Positions 1 through 11,648 of a stretch of DNA of 64,000 bases are shown in pieces. The stretch is from Hyperoplus lanceolatus (Eukaryota; Chordata; Actinopteri; Uranoscopiformes; Ammodytidae). A model generated the notes under the pieces. That model worked only from the letters and a program-made list of their open reading frames with translations, searched no databases and was not told where the DNA came from. A program made the translations under genes and the position numbers. The stretch lies in assembly GCA_026929865.2 (NCBI GenBank), contig CM049398.1, positions 22,097,001-22,161,000 on the forward strand. Reading direction: 5' to 3'. The number at the start of each line of letters is the position of its first letter. Position 1 is the first letter of the stretch.

Positions 1-2722
1 TAAGCTCTAGGAGTGAAGGTACCACAAATACGGTATTACCCTAAATAGAACCCACATCTGAGGCCTAGAAATAAGCCAAAGATTTAGATACCCTTCAAGG
101 CTAAAGTAATCAACTCCAGTGCAAGCTGATTTGAATGTACATAACACAGCAGGCAACACTGCACTGCACCCCTCGACCCGAACATGAAATATCCTCACTG
201 GTCCATAGACACACAAAAGAACAAGGGCCCCCGCAATATCTATTATGCCCAAACCTTGATGCACTATTCTTCAATGATACAATCTGAAAAATGGGCGAAT
301 AGTGCTACACTCCAACAGTCATACTAAAAGCAAAGTAGGTGTTTAGCAGGCTAGTCTTGTATAGTTCCACTGCACCATAATGTGGTACCACGTTTCCTTA
401 AAGGAATATCGTAACATTTGGGGTTTATTCGCTTTCTTGTCAGGAAACATGGAAACAGTTAGTCTGGTTCTGTCCAGGGATAACAAAAACCCACCTACCA
501 GCTCCTTTAAAGCTCATTAATCACTGTGTTATATCTTGTTTGTTTAATCCGTACAAAAACTGAGCTGTACAAATGACAAATTGCAAGCATAGGGAGGGTT
601 ATGTTCTGGAAGATTTCTTGGCTGGGACAATTCAGGTTACTAATGGAAACTCAAGGAAGTCACTAGTTCCTGTATGAGGACGGAAGAGATTTTAAAGTGG
701 AATCCATTTTGTCCATCCACCTCTTTGCAAAAAAAATAAATTAGCAAATTAGCCTTATTTCCAAGATTTTGAACTATTCATTCAGCACTCTTGACCCATG
801 TCCACGTGTTTCCAACAACCTGCACTGACAATCCAGCTTGAGATGAGGGTTGGAGTTGCGATATTGCTTGGTAAAAAGGAAATAAGCTCATAACTGGCCC
901 ACCACATGTTTGGATGTGTCACGTAAATGGCTTATGATGGGGATGTCATGGTTCATTACATTTTGGTGTAGGAAGATTCCTGTGTTTGAAAGAAGCTTGG
1001 GAGGCAGCTCTGTCTGCTTCTCTCGGACTTTGGGTAGTTGCCCAACTATGTGTCTGTGCCTGACTGTGTTTTGACTGACTGTGTATGCATACTTCAGTCT
1101 AGTGTATTGTACCACAAATGAATCATGCCTTTGGGCCGTTTGTCAGAATGAAGAGAATGTTTATGAAAGAGACATGATCTGATTTACAAATGCTTGTTTA
1201 TTAGAGGAATAACAAGATTTTAGATTTTTCTTGGTAACTATTAATTCTGCAGGCTGAGTTGACCAGGGGACTTTTTGGAGAAAATGCCTCAGAGACTAGA
1301 AGGAGCAGAGGTTGGCTAAAATAGGGACATACCATCGTAATTTGACCATGAGAACTGTTTCATGTGTGCTACTACAGCGTGCACTTGACTGGGTTTCGCA
1401 GAGCACATTTTTTGTGAGTGTGCGAATATGACTGTAGATATGTGTGTGCAGAATGTGCATGTGTGTGGGCTATGTGTGTCTGTGTCTGTCTGTGTGCTTA
1501 ATCCATAGACAATGAGGGATGTGTGTGATGTTTCTTGGGGTTTAGCCCTGATGACAGAAGTGCTTTTCCATTAAACTACCCCCCCACCCCCACCACCCTT
1601 TCATTCTCTCTCACTCCATCTACCTTTAAACACCTGTCTCTTTCCCTTCTCACTCCATCTCCCTCTGATGTCCCTCAGTCATCCCTCTATCCCCTTTTTC
1701 CAACCTTGGTCCATTTACACTTCTCCCCACACTGTACCCATCTAACTTCACTCAGCTCCTGTGCTCCCGTGCTGTATGTTTGCAGGCCTTGTATAGTGCT
1801 GACAGCCCCAATGAGGTGGTCCACTGGCAGCAGACATCTGAAAAATGTACCTCTGCAATTACCACTACCTACCCTACAATATGTAGACACAGTCACAGAG
1901 TTGCAGAGAAAAGAAGAAGAAAAAATCAAATTCCACGATGGAGAAACATGTATTTAGAGTTTCAACACTCAACACTTATAGGTGCACTACTAGCAGTCCC
2001 AGATCGCGCCACAGACAGAGAGTGTGTTGCGTACGCTGTCAGAATACCGGCTGGTCTGAAATGATCTGTTCTTTGGAAAATGCAGATGTACACCTTAACT
2101 TATCAACACAGTAAGCACATGTGCTACCACAAGTATGGTTACACATACACTAAAAGGGGGATGATGATTGACTGTTATGCTGTGATGAGCAAGACAGGCA
2201 GAAACTAATCTGACGGCAAATGATTTTAATTTTGAGTTCATTATATTATTATGTTATAGATTATATGTATGTGAATGATAGAAGTCCCAGAAAATGTCAT
2301 TTCAAAAGATAAACAAATAGTATGAGAAAAATTAAGATGATTACTGTACTGTAATAGAGTGCTGGCTGTATGGTGAAGCACTAGTACATACAGCAGTTGT
2401 TGAAACGGGACCTGACTCTGCGTGCAACTGTATGTGTGTTTGTGTGTCATGACGTAATATCCAGCCTTTAAGCGATTGTGTGTTAGGAGGGTTTGTAGTG
2501 TCAACTGTCACAAAACGCAGGGAAAGAAGGCATCCCAACGGAAATGTATGCCCATGTGTGTGTGCGCATGTTTTGTCTGTGTGTGAGAGTGTATGGGAGT
2601 GAAATAGAGACAGCGGATATCATATACGGCCTTTCAGGAAGAGCCATTGTCTGTCAGGAAGGTTTAGATTGTCAGCCGTGCCAAAATAACAAAATAGCTA
2701 GGGACGTCCTAACGGATGTCAG

Positions 2723-2724
<2 letters not shown>
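1..2724. other. Intergenic or intronic DNA, no gene seen
   Basis: This stretch is AT-rich and I see no coding signal in it. Its longest open frame (about 1535-1957) runs through a pyrimidine-rich tract. That tract ends in an acceptor-like TTTGCAG at about 1780-1786, but no protein family is recognisable downstream. Short TG-rich stretches occur around 1437-1500 and 2430-2590. No inverted repeat with a target duplication was noticed. Confidence 0.5.

Positions 2725-2765
<41 letters not shown>
2725..2765. repeat. (TG)n microsatellite
   Basis: About 20 uninterrupted TG dinucleotides. Confidence 0.97.
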
Positions 2766-2767
<2 letters not shown>

Positions 2768-4013
2768 AGGCAGCTTATTGTAACAGCCAACTCACAGGCT
2801 CGCTTACCCACAAGCAACAATTGACATTTGATATAACCCTCAAAAGAGTGAATATGATTAGCAATATGAATGAGGATTCCAAAGGTAGCACATTACATCT
2901 CATTATAGATGTGGGTAATTGGATTTGATGAGATGAATTTCTGTTTTCGCTGTAAAGCTGCAAAAAAGGCCTGCTCACACCAACATTTAAAATGGCGAAA
3001 TCTCACAGAAAACTCAATCAATTCTGATGGAAGTGTAATCAGTTACTATTAACTTAGTACAATGGTGTGCAATCTTGTGAATAAAATGTCATTGAGGCCT
3101 AAAGAGGGAAAACAGATTTTTTTTTTAAAGTTTGTCAAGCTATGGTGACCCAAATTGCTTGCCAGCTATAGTAGTTAACCAAATAGCCCTATTCAGTCCT
3201 AATGGCACTTTAATATAGGACATTACTTAAATATTCGACTAAAATCTCTGGCTTTTGGTATGCTTTCAGATGTAGCAGGTGATGTTTTTAGCAAATTTCA
3301 ACTTTGAGACCAAGACCCCAAATCTAAAAGTTGTCGTTTCACTGTCATTTAAAACCTTAATTTAATTTTAGACTTATTACAGCTACAAAAGGTCCCTAAA
3401 TAATGTGTGGAAGAGATTTTGGATAAAAAAAAAACACTTGCCTCCAGCCACAGGAAAAGTGAGCCCTTTGGCGCCACAGAAAACATAGTTAGAGCTTTGA
3501 GGTATACACAAGCCCTCCATCCATTACAATAGGACCAGAGGGGCAGTGAGCCGTTTTAATTGCCTGAAGCACTCCATCTATGCCCTGCACCTTTAGACTG
3601 GCCATATCCACCATTTCAATCGGCACACTCATTCACTCTTTACACTCCTTCTCTCGTTCACTCTGTGCCTCTCCCTTTCTCTAACTCCCCCTTTCCTCTC
3701 TGTCCTTCTCCCACTCTCTTAACTAGCTCTCTAATTCTTTGGCTTTTAGGCCTTTTATTCCATTCAGCGTATCCTGTGAAACCAGCTAACTAATTCATCT
3801 CCAGACAAATTGCCAATCAGCGGCGGACAAAGAGAAGAGGAGAAAAGAGACTGGTCCTCAATAGAGCCGATCGCTGTTTTACTAAACGCTCGTTCAGGGG
3901 AGGAGGGGAGTGGGGGGAGGCAAAGGGGAGAGCGTGTTTAATGTGTTTGTCTGCATGTCCGTGGGGTGTGTATAATTTTGGTCTGGGGGGACATTTGTGA
4001 ATATCAGTGGGGT

Positions 4014-4016
<3 letters not shown>
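2766..4016. other. Non-coding DNA, nothing specific seen
   Basis: Mixed AT-rich sequence with short A and T runs (3115-3127, 3425-3435) and a pyrimidine-rich patch at 3600-3740. I see no coding frame with family character, no RNA gene and no bounded repeat. Confidence 0.45.
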
Positions 4017-4066
<50 letters not shown>

Positions 4067-4086
4067 GTGTGTGTGCGTGTGTGTGT
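4017..4086. repeat. (TG)n microsatellite, interrupted
   Basis: A TG repeat of about 70 bp, broken by TATG, GAG and GCG variants near its 3' half. Confidence 0.95.
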
Positions 4087-6750
4087 CCATTGAGTCAGTG
4101 TGTGTCCTCGTCACCCCCTCCTGCCAGGGTTCACCACTTTTTTGTATGTGGAGGTTAACGACCTCGCCGTCCAATCACATTCTCCTGTCGGGCCCCTGTC
4201 GCCAACAGCAACAGGTGGTCTGGCCAATTGGTGTCCTGCAGAGCGGAAAAGTAGGAGGAGAAAAGAGAATGGGAGGATGAAGGATGGAGAAAGAGTGAAT
4301 GGAACAGACTGGATAACGAGAGGGTGCTTTCCCCAAAATAATATACTCTTAAATCACTTTTATCCACTGGATCGTCGTCCAGGTTTCTAAAGCTCCATGA
4401 CCATGATGACGTTCTCTGTTAGGCTCATTAAGTAAATCCAGCACTCAGCCTGCATGTGGCACACAGCCCCCATTGCGCCTGTACTTTTAAGAAAAAACCA
4501 CCTTGTGTGAAAAACAAAGTGACGCCAGTTTATTTAATTGTTTTTGTCACAGTGCTGCAGATATCCATTCACAAGCTAATTTGTGATGAATGACTTGTCA
4601 GAAATTGGCACAGAGTCCCTACTGTGTATACACTGATGGGATTTGAAATGCCAAGACTGCACCCGAAGCAAGAATGAGTGACGCTAACCTAAGACAATTC
4701 TCAACCCAGATTGTTCCAATTCCACGTCCCCAAAACCCTACCCCAGATCTGGCCAGGCGTACGTGATCCAAAGCGAGCTCGTATTTCCATCTCTGGTGCC
4801 AACATCCAGTCAAGTGAACCAGCGCTCCGCAACAACTCAGCCATAATTCAGCCTGACTTAGATGGCTATACCTGTGGAGCAACGTTAGCACAAAAATAAT
4901 CATGTTGAGCTGTCTTACAGTATATGACTCAGTTACTCCATGTCCTTTCTGGGACAAATTACCTGCCTATAAACTGAGCGTGGGCATTGGTTTCTTATTT
5001 TTTTCAAATCACTGTCAAATTACTTGAGCTGTGAATTATTAAGATGTGCATTTATTTGAGAGAGTAGAATCTGAATGAGCGCAGGCTACACGTGTTATTC
5101 AGTGTTTTATATATCTGCACGTCTTTGTGAATATACAGTACATAGAATGATATATTGTAGATTTCTGCATGTATGAATCGATGACTCTTGAATAATAAAA
5201 AACATAGGAGGGGGCAAACAGTTAATTTACACAAACTTTAATAAATAACTGCCTGTTGGCTCCTTTTTTATGTAAAAAGAATATTTCTTAATAAGGTTGC
5301 CATACCTAGCTTTCAGGAGGAACCTGATACTTTGCTTATATGCACATGGCTTATTCAGATGTTGACCAAGGTTTATACAAGAGAAAGTATCAAAGTATAA
5401 CTGTGACAGCTACGGTCGGGATCCAAGAAAAGATCATTACAATAGCTGCACCACTGTAAACACAACATGTCTGACACAAAATGGATTAAAGTACAGCTGA
5501 GCAGCAAAGCCTGCAGTGTCATATATCACTTTATAAACACATGCCAGTTTTGCTTAAAACATATGTCATGGGATTGGGGACGTCAAAGTGGGTTTGACAG
5601 AAACCAGGTTGTTGCACAGCGGCTGATTTTCATGCCTCAACTTGAATTCCCCAATAAAAGGGGTTCCTTGTGTGTGCATGTAAACACAGCGAACGTATAC
5701 GCACAGGGATAGCATGTGACCAAAGAATGGGCGAAAGGAGGGGGACAGGAAGAGAAAGGGTGGAGCAGCGACAAGTTTAATCGCTCTAGTCAGTTAATCA
5801 CCACAGTGATCTCTCTCTCTCCCTCCTTCTTGTCCTTGCTCCCTCAAACCCTGGCTCTCCTCAGCCACTAATTAAGCAGCTAACAGACTCATAAAAAACA
5901 AAAGAAGGGAAGACAAAAGAGGAAGGAGAAAGGCGGCATTAGTCTAGGTTGAGTGCCCCTGTCTCCTTTGATAGAGAGGGAGACTGACGGAGCGCCAGCA
6001 TCTGTCTGATCATTAACTAAGCCAGACGAGGCTATAAAATCCTCCTCTCTTTATTTTTTGTACTCATTCACAATTATTGAGCTCCATCGTATCTGTCCAT
6101 ATCGGCCCTCCTTTCAATATTTGTTTTGCATGTGAACCTGTGTATCTTGGATGTCTTCTTCAACAGTGACCATAAGGTTTATAATTCATATCAGCTTCTG
6201 GTTTCTGTTCACACCCGGAAAAAGGCACATGCAAACCGCCCCACCCTATTCCCTTTCAGCACATGAATTATATAGGACCAAGCAGGATATGGTGTCACTG
6301 CTATGAATGTATCATTGTTTAATACAACAGACTGTGCATAGCGGAGGAGATGTGGTCATATCCACGGATGTACATTACAGGCAAAGTCGAACACCTGCAC
6401 TAGATGACTCAAAACAAATTGAAAGGGGCAAGAGAGAGAGTGAGAGTGAAAATCAGAATAGGTAAGTGGTAAAGGTGTGGAAAGACAATGGTGGAGGTGG
6501 TGAAAAGCAGGAAGGAACGAGTAAAATTGAACCAAGAGAGGAAAGACATACAGTATATAGTTTGCAGAATAAGTCAGAGGGACGTGAGGGAGGAAAGGGG
6601 GAAGATATAGCAAAATATACAGAGAGAGAGACAGAGAAGCTGATACAGAGGAAGGAAAGGGGGACTTTTTGCCAAATGTGATTAAATGAAGGAAACCAGG
6701 CAGACTGGATGAAGACCCCAGAGTTCCTGCTCGCACCATTACCCCCTACT

Positions 6751-6753
<3 letters not shown>
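4087..6753. other. Non-coding DNA, possible regulatory islands
   Basis: No gene is recognisable. Two stretches (about 4090-4480 and 5800-6090) are less simple in composition than their surroundings. They contain several TAAT/ATTA cores with interspersed CAGC and CATTA motifs, as seen in many vertebrate conserved non-coding elements. This is an impression from composition only; conservation cannot be judged from one sequence. Confidence 0.3.

Positions 6754-6793
<40 letters not shown>
6754..6793. repeat. (TG)n microsatellite
   Basis: About 20 uninterrupted TG units. Confidence 0.97.
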
Positions 6794-6796
<3 letters not shown>

Positions 6797-7553
6797 CTGT
6801 CTATATGGGCTAAAGCACTCTCAGAGGAGTGATATAGTGCTCTCTTTCCTCTCAGCCCCTTCACTGTGTCTGCAATACATATCCCAAACCAATCCAAATG
6901 AGATCAATCAATACTCACAGCATATGCTTTTCACATCATCTTTAAATGGTTGATTCTACATTTGAGAAAAAAATAGAGTCAACTCAGTGGAGTTGAATTG
7001 GTTTTGTTGTTTTTCCAGTGCAAGCGGACAGCTTCGTAGAGAAGGCCTGTGGAACACTACAGCAGAGGATGGTAATGCGAAGGGAAAGAGAACAACTCAG
7101 GATTCCAAGTAGATGCTAGGCAGCTTCATGGAATGGAAACGATGAAACAATACTGCCCAGTGTGTGCAAAGTTGCTGTCAAAGTCGCAAGGGACAGATTT
7201 TTAAAAATTAAAATTAAATAATAAATAATGAATAAAAAGGTCAAATCAAAGCAGGACAAGCTGAGGTATCCTAAGCTTTAGTTGCCTGTAGTAATCAAAG
7301 AACTACATTCCCACAACACAACTAATAGCATCCCTCCCTGCCTTGTAAAATACCGTATTTTTCCAGCTACACACATACAATTTGTAACACAGGCCTTCTG
7401 TTTAAATGAGCTGTGGTAGTGGTAGTTCGGCAAATTATATGCTTTAAAAAAAGTGATGGGGGCTGAACAGTCAGAAGCTAATGACCATAAGGGGCAGCAA
7501 ACCGAATTATTTGTTAACCATCCAAAGCCCTTCACTTCAGCAGACGCATTTAA
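6794..7553. other. Non-coding DNA with one exon-like segment
   Basis: Mostly AT-rich. At 7019-7071 a 53-bp open segment is preceded by a pyrimidine tract ending in CAG and followed by GTAATG, so it has the shape of a short internal exon. No protein family is recognisable in any frame, so I do not annotate a gene. Confidence 0.3.
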
Positions 7554-7710
7554 GTTGAGTTGAGTTGAGTTGAGTTGAGTTGAGTTGAGTTGAGTTGAGT
7601 TGAGTTGAGTTGAGTTGAGTTGAGTTGAGTTGAGTTGAGTTGAGTTGAGTTGAGTTGAGTTGAGTTGAGTTGAATTGAGTTGAGTTGAGTTGAGTTGAGT
7701 TGAGTTGAGT
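7554..7710. repeat. (GAGTT)n pentanucleotide array
   Basis: About 31 copies of a 5-bp unit (GAGTT on the plus strand, AACTC on the minus). The array is essentially perfect, with one G-to-A change near 7673. Because the unit is 5 bp, all frames on the minus strand stay open and encode repeating peptides; these are not genes. Confidence 0.97.
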
Positions 7711-8360
7711 TATAGTCAGCACTCTTTAATTCAGTTAATAAAGTGCTCACAGCTGTTGCCCTGCTCTGATTCTGGGCCAGATATGAAAGTTGATATTTCC
7801 ATAGTTTTCAGTAATTCCTGCTTAAGTTTTTTTTTGTCTCCATTTGACGTTTATATCTGACCAGCTGTTCATTTTGCTGTGTCGTTTTTTATACTCCAGA
7901 ACTTTCCAAAATCGAAGAAACGACATGCACACCGACTTCACACCACGATTGGCCAGCTGTGTGGAGGCAAGAAACAAAATTTGCCACGTTATCCCAAAGT
8001 CCCTCCCCTGTCTCTCCAATAGCCGGCATTTCACCCCACATTCAAGTGTAGCTTCTTTTACGAACCCTGGCCCTTATTCTTTATTTTTTCAGACCTCCCT
8101 GTTTTTCCATCGAAAAAATTGGAAAGAAACAAAACCTTTGGTTATTCAGTTAGTCATTTATATTTTTCATCTTTCTGTTTTAACAACTCTGGCCAAGATG
8201 ACATCTCACCCCAATCACAAATGTACTCACAAAAACACCTTGCTAGAGAAGCACACACACACATACACACACTCCACCAAAGCTCATGGCGATCACTATT
8301 ATTCAAAAAATGTCCAAACAAACATCCCTCAAAGAGAGTAGGTCAGAACCAGGATCAACA
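7711..8360. other. Non-coding DNA, nothing specific seen
   Basis: An open frame of 165 codons on the plus strand (from about 7844) has low-complexity His/Thr-rich content and no family character. No bounded repeat was recognised. Confidence 0.4.
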
Positions 8361-8419
8361 GTGAGTGAGTGAGTGAGTGAGTGAGTGTGTGTGTGTGTGT
8401 GTGTGGGGGGCGGGGGGGT
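8361..8419. repeat. Compound (GAGT)n-(GT)n-G-rich microsatellite
   Basis: A GAGT tetranucleotide run passes into GT repeats and then into G6CG7, a compound simple repeat. Confidence 0.95.
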
Positions 8420-8629
8420 GTTTGAGTCTGTGCCAAGTTCACTGGTATGAAAGCACATATATGGTATGTGCACGTCAACCTCGACAAATCAGCCAAAAAT
8501 ATCATCATTTTATTTTAAAACCGTAAAACGTTACCATACCGCCAATGTTTAACAAGTGTCACTCTGATTTCAGCCTTTATAAACAGATTATAAAAGTTAT
8601 TAATCTTAACATTGACAAACATGTGCGCA

Positions 8630-8630
8630 G

Positions 8631-8659
<29 letters not shown>
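8630..8659. repeat. (AC)n microsatellite followed by (AG)n
   Basis: About 15 AC units directly followed by a short AG run (8660-8668). Confidence 0.95.
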
Positions 8660-8661
<2 letters not shown>

Positions 8662-8669
8662 GAGAGAGA

Positions 8670-10509
8670 CAGAAAAATACTGTACTTTTTGTCCACTGAT
8701 ATGAAGGACAAACCATGTGAAGTTAATCAGCAGGTTTATAAGGGAAAAGTGTCACAACAGTGAATGAGACATAAACTGGAGGGGATTTTCCTGAGACTTT
8801 GTCCAACCAGGACGACGGGAAGCCAAACCCTTCCATCAAAATACACACACTGACACAAACGTACACACATTCATGAACACACACAGCAAGGAAATACGCA
8901 GAGCTGAAGCAGTGTGAGTCTCCTAATCTTTCTTAAACCACGTCCTGTGTGCCTGGCTCTGCATGACCCCATACTCACACACACATAAATAAATACATAC
9001 ACACATACACCCACATACAGTCATACACAACACAATAGCCAGTTCCAACAAAGTTCAGTCACACTATCCTGCAACCTTCTTTCATTACTTTGTCTGCTAT
9101 AAGGAACACAGAACACTTTGTAACACACATTTCAAATGGTAATTATTTAGCGCTTTTACAGCATGTATATTAGACTAGCATGTAAACGTGCAAGTGCTTT
9201 CATGTAGTTCTGATGCCATACATGAACGTGTGTATGTGTGCTTGATATTGAGTGTGTGTGTTTAAGTGTGCGTGTGCGTTTTGGGGGAAATGGGCTAATT
9301 TGTCTGTGTATCCTGACCATGTTCATACACGCTGCTGCTGCTGCTTTAATGAGGAACACATTTGGGCTGATATTACTTCCACATGCTGTGGAGACAGGAG
9401 GAGGGGGGGGGGGGTTTACAATACAAACAGTGCTTATTCAGCGCACGCTTGGACAAATACTTACACTGGTCTTTTTCCTTCTTTAGTAATTGCACTCGAT
9501 CTTTATAATACTAAAGAAAGTTATGGAGGTATGTAGGGAATCTGCAGCAGCAATATAATGAGAAAAAAAACATTAATATATAATTCAGACTCTGAAGTCT
9601 CTACAGTACTCAGTGCAAACTGATTTCTCACACAATATATACATTATAAATAATATACGAGAAACAGTTGGTGATACTGAAAATGTGCGAATTGCCTCTT
9701 TTATTAAACACATATCATAAAACAAATTTGCTGCAATGTTCAGACCATTCAACTCACCATATAGAAGACGAGGAATTTGGCACTGAAATGCTGAAGCTAT
9801 TGCCGTTTACTGTAGGTCATTATGTGCAAAATGTGCCCTGAAATGTGATTCCTAGACAGGGATTTATCTTGGCTTCATGTAGATCCAGATTTTTCCAGTT
9901 ATAGCTGTAATCCATATTTTTCGATTAATAATTGAAAGCAACATAAAGAATGGCAGAGCTTGTTAGAGGTGTAATAAAACCAGGGATAAAGTAATGCCTA
10001 AATGGGAACAGATCAGGGCAAATATTATACCTTACCAGCAATTACTATCTCCACGCAGGACTGATTGATATTGGACGATTCTCCAAAGCCCCAGATTTTA
10101 CATTTAATGACAACAACAAAAAATGTAATGGGCATGCCAACTAGTATGGTTAAGGATAGAGAAAGATTGAGGTTACGGAAAATAAAATACAGTTTGATTA
10201 CAGTTAGGGTTAGATAAATTACTCCCTAATGAAAGTCAGATGTACTGCATTTCCATCCACTATCCCGACATCCACACCTTTAAACACTGACATTGGATGT
10301 CATTGTTGAGGTGCAGAATCGTTCAATATAAACTTAATTCCCTAGGATACTGTGCGCTACCAGCAGGCGCGTCAAAAACAGTCAGACCACATTTTCCAAA
10401 GTTGGAAGGCTAGAAGAAAGAACAAATGTGAGACCAAGTGCAGCAGAAAACGTTGGTGAGGCATCTTCAAGATGGAAAGTTGGACAGAGAACAAATGCAC
10501 ACAAGAAAC
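8670..10509. other. Non-coding DNA before the first Tc1 copy
   Basis: Contains scattered short CA-rich patches (8840-9030), a 12-bp G run at 9403-9414 and AT-rich sequence. I see no gene and no bounded transposon up to the TA dinucleotide flanking the Tc1 element at 10510-10511. Confidence 0.4.
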
Positions 10510-10827
10510 TACACTCAACAAAAATATAAACGCAAGACTTTTGTTTTTGCTCCCATTTTTCATGAGATGGACTTAAAGATCTAAAATTCATTCCAGATAC
10601 ACAATATTACCATTTCTCTCAAACATTGTTCTCAAATCTGTCTAAATGTGTGATAGTGAGCACTTCTGCTTTGCTGAGATAATCCATCCCACCTCACAGG
10701 TGTGCCACATCAAGATGCTGATCTGACATGATTAGTGCACAGGTGTGCCTTAGACTGTCCACAATAAAAGGCCACCCGGAAATGTGCATTTTTTTGCTTT
10801 ATCGGGGATCTGGGGACTCAGAACCAG

Positions 10828-11648
10828 TCAGTATCTGGTGTGACCACCATTTGCCTCATGCAGTGCAACACATCTTCTTTGCATAGAGTTTATCAAATTG
10901 TCAATTGTGGCCTGTGGAATGTTGGTCCACTCCTCTTCAATGGCTGTGCAAAGTTGCTGGATATTAGTGGGAAGTGGTGCACGCTGTCGTACGCCGGTCA
11001 AGCACATCCCAAACATGCTCAATGGGTGACATGTCCGGTGAGTATGCTGGCCATGCAAAAACTGGGACATTTTCAGCTTCCAAGAATTGTGTACATGGGG
11101 CCGTGCATTATCTTGCTGAAACGTGAGGTGATGTTCATGGATGTATGGCACAACAATGGGCCTCAGGATCTCATCACGGTATCTCTGTGCATTCAAAATA
11201 CCATCAATAAAATGCACCTGTGTTCTTCGTCCATAACAGATGCCTGCCCATACCATAACCCCACCACCTCGGGCCACTCGATCCACAACATTGACATCAG
11301 CAAAGCGCTCACCCACATGACGCCACACACGCTGTCTGCCATCTGCCCTGAACAATGTAAACCGAGATTCATCCGTGAAGAGAACACCTCTCCAACGTGC
11401 CAGACACCATCGAATGTGAGCATTTGCCCACTCAAGTCTGTTACGGCGAGGAGCTGGAGTCAGGTCAAGACCCCGATGAGGACGACGAGCATGCAGTTGA
11501 GCTTCCCTGAGACGGTTTCTGACAGTTTGTGCAGAAATTGTTTGGTTATGCAAACCAATTGTTTCAGCAGCTGTCTCAGTGGCTGGTCTCAGACGATCTT
11601 GGAGGTGAACCTGCTGGATGTGGAGGTCCGGGGCTGGTGTGGTTACAT
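10828..11648 (-). pseudogene. Tc1 transposase, C-terminal part (copy 1)
   Basis: This is the larger part of the DD34E transposase, downstream of the hAT insertion. It covers the second half of the DNA-binding region and most of the catalytic domain, with the first catalytic Asp in FTDESRF and the second in QQDNARPH. Compared with the intact copy at 31548-32561, 13 bp are missing just after QQDNARPH and 2 bp further on. Together these restore the frame, but about 35 residues between are read in the wrong frame. That stretch should contain SPIEHVWD with the catalytic Glu, so this copy lacks its third catalytic residue even before the hAT insertion is considered. The reading frame then returns and ends in the normal GGHTRY terminus. 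Confidence 0.9.

Noticed and set aside
1535..1957. 140-codon open frame
   Set aside because: The first two thirds are a pyrimidine-rich tract giving Ser/Pro/Leu-rich low complexity. The acceptor-like CAG near 1786 is noted, but no downstream exon or family was recognised.
7554..7710. Regular repeats resembling a CRISPR array
   Set aside because: The unit is 5 bp without spacers, and the arrays at 33.8 and 40.2 kb have no unique spacers either. The genome is vertebrate.
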